A DNA stretch of 6,284 nt from JAQGJA01 sp965651535. GTDB taxonomy: Bacteria > Pseudomonadota > Alphaproteobacteria > Micavibrionales > SZUA-601. Each line of letters opens with the position of its first letter. Within the stretch, counting starts at the first letter, position 1. The notes beneath the pieces are model-generated. The model searched no databases. It was not told the origin of the DNA and saw only the letters and a list, made by a program, of their open reading frames with translations. Of this stretch, positions 1 to 4,433 are shown piece by piece. The DNA is taken from positions 1-6,284 of the forward strand of contig CBFGSX010000083.1 in NCBI GenBank assembly GCA_965651535.1, read 5' to 3'. A program made the translations under genes and the position numbers.

Positions 1-195
1 ACACCCATCGACGGCAAAGAGGGCTGTTGCGGCGACCAGTCCTGCGGCAAGGGCCAATGTAAATGCCGGGGCGGCAAATGCTGCGGCTTTATGAGCCGTG
101 TCTGCGGGTTTTTCTGCAAGATCTTCGGACGCAAAAAATGCTGCAATGACAAAAAGGAGTGCTGCGACGGCAAAGACAAGACGGCCTGTTGCTAA
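1..195 (+). CDS. Cysteine-rich protein, C-terminal fragment (5' end outside window)
   Basis: The frame is open from base 1 and ends at TAA 193-195, giving 64 visible residues of which 15 are Cys (about 23%), with 11 Lys, 11 Gly and no His. Cys occur as five CC pairs (visible residues 9-10, 27-28, 47-48, 54-55, 63-64) plus C15, C20-K-C22 and C35-x3-C39; the chain ends in Cys-Cys. A short hydrophobic patch (VCGFFCKIF, residues 34-42) lies mid-way. Third codon positions are mostly G or C, as in the neighbouring genes, which supports real coding. No start codon is visible except an internal ATG at 91-93, so the gene surely begins upstream. The stop overlaps the stop of the convergent ATP-grasp gene. 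I do not recognise the family. The composition recalls metallothionein-like metal binding or a disulfide-rich exported tail, but CxC motifs are rarer than in classical metallothioneins, so function is open. Confidence 0.6.
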   Translation, partial: TPIDGKEGCCGDQSCGKGQCKCRGGKCCGFMSRVCGFFCKIFGRKKCCNDKKECCDGKDKTACC

Positions 196-1130
196 AAATT
201 CTCTTTCGCAAACGTGATTTTATCGGCCGGCGACGAAAGTCGGCCGATTTCTTTTTCGACCGTCAACAGGCGCGCTTTGAGGCCTTTGCGGTTGGCGACC
301 TGGATGGCGATGCCGGGACGCGCATTCACTTCGAGCATCATCGGGCCTTTTTCGCGGTCGAGCACGATGTCCACACCCAGATACCCCAACCCCGTAATGT
401 CGTGAAAGCGCGACGCCATGTGCAGAATGTCGTCCCAATGCGGAATCGTGCGGCCCGCGATTGCCGTCCCCGTATCGGGGTGCGCGCCAATCAGGTCGCC
501 GCGATACACGCCGAAATTCGTCGTCCCCGTCTTGATACAAACGCCGACGCCGATGCCGCCCGCGTGCAAATTCGCCTTGCCGTCGCTCTCGCGCGTCGGA
601 AGGCGCAGCATCGCCATCACCGGCACACCCTGAAAAACGATGACGCGGATATCGGGCACGCCGCCCGTCATCAGACCCGCGAAGAACGGATCGGGATAGA
701 CGCGGTATTGGACGATGGCGCGGTCGGCCTGTCCACCGAGCGAGTACATCCCCGACAGGATATTCGCCAAGTGATAGCGCATATCGTCAAAACTGAGGGC
801 GCGGCCGCTGGCCCGGACGAACCCCGTCTCGTTGCGTCCGGCGATCACCATGATCCCGCCACCGCCCGAGCCGGAAGCGGGCTTGACGACGAATTCCCCG
901 CGCACGGCCATGCGCGCGGCGAAACGCAATGTCTGGCTGGGGAATTCGATGACTTCATAGATTTCAGGCGTCGGAATCCCCGCCCGCGCCGCCAGCTCCG
1001 CCGTCAGGATTTTGTCGTCCACCAGCGGATAATTCCGACGCGGATTGTATTTCAGGATAAAATCGCTGTTGCGGGAATTCATGCCCAGGATTCCCAGCTC
1101 TTCATACTGGCGCATCCACGAACGAATCAT
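192..1130 (-). CDS. RimK-related ATP-grasp ligase (alpha-L-glutamate ligase-related, TIGR02291-like)
   Basis: A 312-residue cytoplasmic protein, probably an ATP-dependent carboxylate-amine ligase that joins an amino acid such as glutamate to an unknown acceptor. The N-terminus carries the signature I associate with the RimK-related family: GILGMNSRN (13-21), YNPRRNYPLVDDK (28-40) and an AGIPTPE segment (50-56). The ATP-grasp fold follows: nucleotide-binding Lys83 in FVVKP with a Gly-rich loop SGSGGGG (86-92), PDIRVIVF (159-166), a Gly-rich LHAGGIGVGV (188-197), and the metal-binding end LGVDIVLD (251-258) with EVNARPG (267-273), where D254, E267 and N269 are the expected Mg ligands. All key residues are present, so it should be active. 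The start ATG (1130-1128) overlaps the stop of the upstream membrane-protein gene as ATGA, implying translational coupling. It is the last gene of the cassette, and its TAG stop overlaps the stop of the convergent Cys-rich gene. Family assignment is confident; the substrate is unknown. Confidence 0.9.
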   Translation of the reverse strand: MIRSWMRQYEELGILGMNSRNSDFILKYNPRRNYPLVDDKILTAELAARAGIPTPEIYEVIEFPSQTLRFAARMAVRGEFVVKPASGSGGGGIMVIAGRNETGFVRASGRALSFDDMRYHLANILSGMYSLGGQADRAIVQYRVYPDPFFAGLMTGGVPDIRVIVFQGVPVMAMLRLPTRESDGKANLHAGGIGVGVCIKTGTTNFGVYRGDLIGAHPDTGTAIAGRTIPHWDDILHMASRFHDITGLGYLGVDIVLDREKGPMMLEVNARPGIAIQVANRKGLKARLLTVEKEIGRLSSPADKITFAKENF

Positions 1131-2689
1131 TTCGCCTCTTCTTCGGCGATGGCGCGCGCCAGCTTGCGGAAACGGAAATATTCCGACAATTTGTAGCCGT
1201 TATAGCGGCCCAGTAAAATCGTCGCCGCCAGCACCACCAGCAGCAATTCGGGAAACACGAAAACAAGATGGCGCACCGCCCCCGCCGACATGGCCGCATA
1301 GGACAGCACCGCCGCCGCCAGCGAGCCATAGGCGGATTTGCGCGCCTCGCGGGCGCCGAATTCCTCAGTCATCAGCGCCATGCGCTCGATCATCATCGTC
1401 AAAATAATCATCGGGAATAGCGTGATCGACAGGCCCGCATTGACGTTCAACTTGAAGGCCAGCATGGTCAGCGCCGCGATCAGCAACACGACGATGGTCA
1501 GCACCGCCGTCAGGCGCGGCACCACCAACAGGCGCAAGCGCTCGAAATAGGCGCGCAGGAAAAGTCCGACGGCGACGATCATCGAGAACAGCACAATCCC
1601 CCAGATCACCCCCGTCTCGCGGAAGGACAGCGCCACCAGCACCGGCATAAAGGTGCCATAGGTGGGAATGCCGACCACCTGCCGCAAAAAGGCGATCACC
1701 AACCCGCCGATCGGTATCATCAGGATAATGCCGAACATGATCTGCGTGTCGACCGGAAGCGAAAACAACGACCATTCCGCAATCCACCTCGCCGCGCGGC
1801 GCGCCTGCCAGCTTGCCAGCGTCACCGCGCTTTCGCGGTTATATTTCATCGACACGTCCACGCGCAAATTCTGTCCGCCTTCGACCTCGGCGAAAAGCCT
1901 CCCGCCGCGCCAGATCGGCACGCGGTTGGCGGGAATGCCCGCACGCGCGGTCACCACGTCGACGGGCCGCCATTTGCCGCCCGTATAGACCTCAATCCAT
2001 TGCAGGAACGGCGCGTTGCGCTGATATTCTTTCAGCTCGACGCCGTTGACGACGCGCGCCGGAATGCCGCCCGCCCCCATGACAAAAGTCAGAAGTTCGG
2101 ACAGCGTGTCGTCGACGGAAAGGTTCTGTTTCAGCGCAATGACACGATCATCCGCGCCATTATTCAAAATTTTAAGCGCCTCGAGCGCCATGCCAACATG
2201 ATCGGCGGATTTCGCGCGCGCCTCGGCCGCCAGATCCTGAAGCGCTTCGAGAACCGGGCCTTGCGTCGCGCGGCGCGGCAAGGATACCGACACGGAAGCA
2301 GTGTTTTCGGCGGCGGGCTGGTCGGAGGATTGTATCTCGTAAAACAGCGCCTGATAGAACACCGTCTGGTCGAGACGCGCCTCGCGGCGGGTCAGCGTCA
2401 TGCGGCGATTGCGCGTCTTTTCGCCGACCGTCTCCGTCACGCCATAAGCGCTTGCGACGATGGTCTCGTTGACCAGCGCCAGCGTGTTCGTGCCCTGCGC
2501 CTTGTAAAAATGCAGCTTGATCGGTTGTTTATATTGCGGCGAAAATCGGATTTTCGCCTCGAACAGCCAGCTATTGGCGGATTCGTCCGGCAAGACGGGG
2601 AATTTCAACACCGCCGCCTTGTAGGAAAAAAGCGCCAAAGCCGCCAGCGTCAGCGCCGCGCACAATAACAGGACGCGGGAGTGGCGCAT
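1127..2689 (-). CDS. Inactive transglutaminase-like domain fused to C-terminal seven-TM region
   Basis: A 520-residue inner-membrane protein matching the architecture of Pfam Transglut_i_TM plus 7TM_transglut. An N-terminal hydrophobic segment (about 5-22) serves as signal anchor. A probably periplasmic region follows (about 25-310), containing a transglutaminase-like core: GAGGIPARVVNGV (205-217), FLQWIEVYTGGKWRPVDVV (228-246). In active transglutaminases the W-x-E-V-Y segment begins HaW; here it reads LQW, so the catalytic His is missing. No Cys precedes the GIPAR helix (the stretch reads DDTLSELL), so the nucleophile is missing too; only the Asp of PVD (244) remains. It is therefore probably a binding or scaffold domain. 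About seven TM helices follow (roughly 318-339, 343-355, 359-380, 391-412, 416-434, 452-471, 474-494), then a charged tail. It lies between the protease and ligase genes, 3 bp after the former and overlapping the latter by 4 bp. Its exact role is unknown. Confidence 0.88.
   Translation of the reverse strand: MRHSRVLLLCAALTLAALALFSYKAAVLKFPVLPDESANSWLFEAKIRFSPQYKQPIKLHFYKAQGTNTLALVNETIVASAYGVTETVGEKTRNRRMTLTRREARLDQTVFYQALFYEIQSSDQPAAENTASVSVSLPRRATQGPVLEALQDLAAEARAKSADHVGMALEALKILNNGADDRVIALKQNLSVDDTLSELLTFVMGAGGIPARVVNGVELKEYQRNAPFLQWIEVYTGGKWRPVDVVTARAGIPANRVPIWRGGRLFAEVEGGQNLRVDVSMKYNRESAVTLASWQARRAARWIAEWSLFSLPVDTQIMFGIILMIPIGGLVIAFLRQVVGIPTYGTFMPVLVALSFRETGVIWGIVLFSMIVAVGLFLRAYFERLRLLVVPRLTAVLTIVVLLIAALTMLAFKLNVNAGLSITLFPMIILTMMIERMALMTEEFGAREARKSAYGSLAAAVLSYAAMSAGAVRHLVFVFPELLLVVLAATILLGRYNGYKLSEYFRFRKLARAIAEEEAK
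1135..1140 (-). promoter_or_regulatory. Shine-Dalgarno of the ATP-grasp gene, inside the upstream gene
   Basis: Read on the minus strand, AAGAGG ends 4 nt before the ATG at 1130. The site is made by the Glu-Glu-Glu-Ala codons (GAA GAA GAG GCG) that end the upstream transglutaminase-7TM gene. It supports the ATG within the ATGA overlap as the true start. The spacing is a little short of optimal. Confidence 0.6.
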
Positions 2690-2692
2690 GGC

Positions 2693-3211
2693 TTATTCCT
2701 CTTTCGCTTCCGCCGCAGGGCAAAGCGAATTGGCGGTAAAGGTACGCGATGGATCGACGATGATATGGCCTGCACGCAGCATATTGCGCCCGATCAGGAT
2801 CGGATAGATGAAATCCGCACGCGGCGCGAGATTGACCTCGGCATGAACGCGGCGGCCAGCGATGCAGTAATCCATCTCAACAACCGGACGGCGGTGAAAC
2901 TCGCCTCCCTTGCGCGACTTGATCCGCACCCAGCGCACCAGCTTGCGCTCAAGCGTCACCGTCTTGCCATCGGCGCCTTCGACCTGGAAGATCACGCGAC
3001 GCTTCTGACCCTTTTTCTCCGGCTCGATGACGCGGACGATCTCGGCACGCATGGATGAAGTCTTCGCGCCCGTATCGAGCTTGGCCTTTAGCTCGACGCC
3101 CAAAGCGTCGATCTGGACATTCTCGACCCAGCCCATGATGACCAGCTGGCTTTGCGCGAAAACAGGTTGCGGCAAAAGCATCAGGGCAAGGACGGCGATC
3201 AAACGCAACAT
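2693..3211 (-). CDS. Exported retropepsin-like aspartic protease (RimB-like, PF05618, 'ATP-dependent zinc protease' family)
   Basis: A 172-residue protein with a clear signal peptide: MLRLIAVLALMLLPQPVFA followed by QS, so cleavage is likely after A19 and the enzyme should act in the periplasm. The mature part has the retropepsin-like active site KLDTGAKTSSMRA (44-56), where D46-T47-G48 is the catalytic triplet, and the second conserved strand YPILIGRNMLRAG (136-148), with a LIGR motif typical of PF05618. Members are often annotated as ATP-dependent zinc proteases, but the DTG motif argues for aspartic-protease chemistry. The ATG at 3211 was chosen because it gives a proper signal peptide and follows a promoter. 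The frame stays open further upstream, but that part is antisense to the LpxT-like gene. A weak GAGA Shine-Dalgarno lies 6 nt before the ATG. It is the first gene of the cassette and may trim a product made by the ligase, or process a membrane partner (inference). Confidence 0.88.
   Translation of the reverse strand: MLRLIAVLALMLLPQPVFAQSQLVIMGWVENVQIDALGVELKAKLDTGAKTSSMRAEIVRVIEPEKKGQKRRVIFQVEGADGKTVTLERKLVRWVRIKSRKGGEFHRRPVVEMDYCIAGRRVHAEVNLAPRADFIYPILIGRNMLRAGHIIVDPSRTFTANSLCPAAEAKEE
2697..2701 (-). promoter_or_regulatory. Shine-Dalgarno of the transglutaminase-7TM gene
   Basis: On the minus strand GAGGA lies 7 nt before the ATG at 2689, an ideal spacing. The site is formed by the last two codons (GAG GAA, Glu-Glu) of the upstream protease gene. 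It fixes the start of the 520-residue protein and points to coupled translation across the 3-bp gap. Confidence 0.75.
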
Positions 3212-3260
3212 GAAAAGTCTCGATCGAAAAAGGGATTCGCACGGGGAAAACGTGGAGCCG

Positions 3261-3289
3261 TTTATAGCAGCCGCCCCGGCCCGAATCAA
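3261..3289 (-). promoter_or_regulatory. Predicted sigma70-type promoter of the protease/transglutaminase/ligase cassette
   Basis: On the minus strand TTGATT (3289-3284; 4 of 6 consensus) is followed by a 17-nt G/C-rich spacer and TATAAA (3266-3261; 5 of 6). Transcription would start near 3254, giving a leader of about 43 nt before the ATG at 3211. The -35 box contains the stop codon of the upstream LpxT-like gene. The 74-bp gap shows no terminator, so read-through from that gene is also possible. Confidence 0.6.
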
Positions 3290-4047
3290 GGCAGGCGGAC
3301 CTTGAGGGCGCGAGGCAGCGCCCGTTCCCACCCCGATGCCAGAACCCGGCGGCCCGCGCCGTAAAACGGTGTGGCCATCGTCCAGGACAGTGTGACAAGG
3401 CAGAACACCGCGGCTCCCACCAGCCCGTCCGTTACCCAATGCGCCCCCGAGATCAGGCGCGGCAGCACGAAGGCCGGCGTCAAGGCTAAAGAGGCAAGAC
3501 CCCAGCGCCATCCCGCCGCCGCCCAGAACAAAGTCACGAAAAAGATGCACGAAATGAAGTGGTCGCCGGGGAAAGAGCTGGACGAGGCAATCTTGACTTT
3601 CGTGTCCGTCCAGAAAGCCGTCAGGTCGCAAAAACGGTCGGGGAAAACCTGCGACGGGCTGAGCCGTCCCAATTCCATGAAATTCGTATCGCGGCGCAGA
3701 TTCACCACGATCAGCATGAACAGCGCGGTGAAAGTTGCCGTGCTGAGGCGGCGCGGCAGATTCTCGCCACGGCCCAGCAGCGCATAAAGGCCCAGCATTC
3801 CCGCCAACACCAGTGTCGAAATTTTGTCATAGGTTTTGGTATTGGCATAGGCCGCCACGCGCCGGATCCACGTCGCGCCGTGACAGGCGATGCCGTTGAG
3901 ATAGAAATAGGCGAACTCGTCCACATAGTCCCAGATTTCGCGCAAAGGCGGCCAGACCCACGACAGCATCAACAGCGCGGCAGCGGCGTGGCAAAACACA
4001 AGGGCGCGGATATTCCAATTCGCAAACAAGGCGGCGGCGTGAGTCAT
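3286..4047 (-). CDS. LpxT-like PAP2-superfamily membrane phosphotransferase/phosphatase
   Basis: A 253-residue polytopic protein of the type-2 phosphatidic acid phosphatase superfamily. The most similar protein I can recall is E. coli LpxT (lipid A 1-diphosphate synthase, 237 residues, which moves phosphate from undecaprenyl diphosphate to lipid A). Shared landmarks run through the whole chain: LGRLSPSQVF (126-135) against the KRASPT stretch of LpxT, SSSFPGDHF (156-164), and PRLISGAHWVTD (196-207). H163 and the R197/H203/D207 set are the PAP2 catalytic residues and are intact. TM segments are expected near 12-32, 75-92, 102-117, 165-180, 183-200 and 207-226, with the active site facing the periplasm. 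One oddity is that the motif-1 Lys of LpxT appears to be Gly127 here. A dephosphorylating role on undecaprenyl diphosphate or lipid A is equally possible. It stands 74 bp upstream of the cassette on the same strand. No properly spaced Shine-Dalgarno precedes the ATG (AGGCGG abuts it). Confidence 0.85.
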   Translation of the reverse strand: MTHAAALFANWNIRALVFCHAAAALLMLSWVWPPLREIWDYVDEFAYFYLNGIACHGATWIRRVAAYANTKTYDKISTLVLAGMLGLYALLGRGENLPRRLSTATFTALFMLIVVNLRRDTNFMELGRLSPSQVFPDRFCDLTAFWTDTKVKIASSSSFPGDHFISCIFFVTLFWAAAGWRWGLASLALTPAFVLPRLISGAHWVTDGLVGAAVFCLVTLSWTMATPFYGAGRRVLASGWERALPRALKVRLP

Positions 4048-4053
4048 CCGCCT

Positions 4054-4082
4054 ATTTTAGAAAGCGCGTCACGGCGATGCAA
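4054..4082 (-). promoter_or_regulatory. Possible promoter of the LpxT-like gene (leaderless start)
   Basis: On the minus strand TTGCAT (4082-4077; 3 of 6 consensus), a 17-nt spacer and TAAAAT (4059-4054; 5 of 6) precede the gene. The -10 box ends 6 nt before the ATG, so the predicted first base is the A of the start codon. This fits the lack of a spaced Shine-Dalgarno, but the -35 match is weak. A second A/T-rich candidate, TATACA near 4091-4096, has no convincing -35. Confidence 0.35.
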
Positions 4083-4098
4083 CAGGAAGATTGTATAA

Positions 4099-4135
4099 CC
4101 CCCCTTTTTCCAGAGAGCAGGATGGGGTGAAGGCC
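4099..4135. repeat. Outer repeat arm, left (degenerate)
   Basis: Its reverse complement, beginning GGCCTTCACCCCATCCTG, resembles the 4335-4373 segment, beginning AGCCCTCTCCCCAACCCT. About 12 of the first 17 positions agree; similarity then becomes looser. It looks like a decayed copy, in opposite orientation, of the C/T-rich hairpin repeat on the other side of the inner palindrome. Confidence 0.4.
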
Positions 4136-4152
4136 TAACGATCAAGAAGTTT

Positions 4153-4323
4153 TTTTGAACCACGAGAGCTAAACAGAGACAGACAGAGCGTCCCGCAATA
4201 ATGAAGAATGCGCGAAGCGCACTCAAATACCGTAATGAACGCCAGGCCTGAATTTTCAGGCCGCTACGCGGCAGGGAAGCTAGAAGAACTCTGTCTATCT
4301 CTGTTTGGCTCTGTTGTTCAAAA
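4153..4323. repeat. Palindromic intergenic element (long imperfect inverted repeat with inner hairpins)
   Basis: The left arm 4153-4188 (TTTTGAACCACGAGAGC...) and the reverse complement of the right arm 4289-4323 (TTTTGAACAACAGAGCC...) agree at about 32 of 36 positions with one gap. The roughly 100-bp centre holds smaller palindromes: GCGCGAAGCGC (4210-4220), GGCCTGAATTTTCAGGCC (4245-4262) and CCGCTACGCGG (4261-4271). No transposase, terminal target duplication or convincing frame is seen. The ACAGAG-rich arms resemble dispersed intergenic repeats of many bacterial genomes, so this is probably a MITE-like or REP-like element. A transcript across it would fold into a long stem. Confidence 0.65.
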
Positions 4324-4334
4324 TTGGAATCCCA

Positions 4335-4373
4335 AGCCCTCTCCCCAACCCTCTCCCTGAAAGGGAGAGGGAG
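4335..4373. repeat. C/T-rich dispersed repeat with 10-bp hairpin
   Basis: CCCTCTCCCT (4349-4358), loop GAA, AGGGAGAGGG (4362-4371) form a perfect 10-bp stem, preceded by CCCTCTCCCCAA. From memory this resembles a widespread class of proteobacterial intergenic repeats whose spurious translation reads like LPLRERVG. It lies between the inner palindrome and the chemoreceptor terminator and has no U-tract of its own. Confidence 0.6.
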
Positions 4374-4390
4374 TCCGAATGAACGCAATA

Positions 4391-4416
4391 AAAAAGCCCC
4401 CTTGCGGGGGCTTTTT
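4391..4416 (-). terminator. Rho-independent terminator of the chemoreceptor gene (symmetric)
   Basis: On the minus strand, 17 nt after the stop codon, GCCCCC-GCAA-GGGGGC forms a strong stem with a GNRA-type loop, followed by a run of six T. A matching A-run on the other side makes the whole 11-bp inverted repeat symmetric, so it could also stop transcription coming from the left on the plus strand. Confidence 0.92.
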
Positions 4417-4433
4417 CGCATTATCAGGCCGCG

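Noticed and set aside
1..219. Minus-strand open frame giving an Ala-rich, membrane-like sequence opposite the Cys-rich gene
   Set aside because: Ala codons (GCA) here are the complement of the Cys TGC codons. No ATG or GTG exists in the open stretch before the first hydrophobic segment, so it is probably a shadow.
159..1196. Long plus-strand open frame of 345 codons rich in Arg, His and Asp
   Set aside because: It is antisense to the ATP-grasp gene, has low-complexity shadow composition and no recognisable domain; the minus strand carries clear family motifs.
1127..2701. Glu-rich C-termini of the protease and 7TM protein as substrates of the glutamate-ligase-like enzyme (as S6 is for RimK)
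   Set aside because: The Glu codons coincide with Shine-Dalgarno sites, which explains them simply, and the protease is exported away from the cytoplasmic ligase.
2000..3058. Plus-strand frames opposite the 7TM and protease genes (2000-2668 and 2681-3058)
   Set aside because: Arg/His/Asp-rich shadow sequences without motifs, opposite genes with clear family features.
3212..3631. N-terminal extension of the retropepsin-like frame to 312 residues
   Set aside because: The extension overlaps the LpxT-like gene in another frame, is Gly/Arg-rich without homology, and would bury the signal peptide that starts at 3211.
4044..4421. Minus-strand 125-codon frame over the intergenic region
   Set aside because: It reads through repeats and the terminator stem; phrases such as LPLPFRERVGERA are typical of spurious translation of dispersed repeats.
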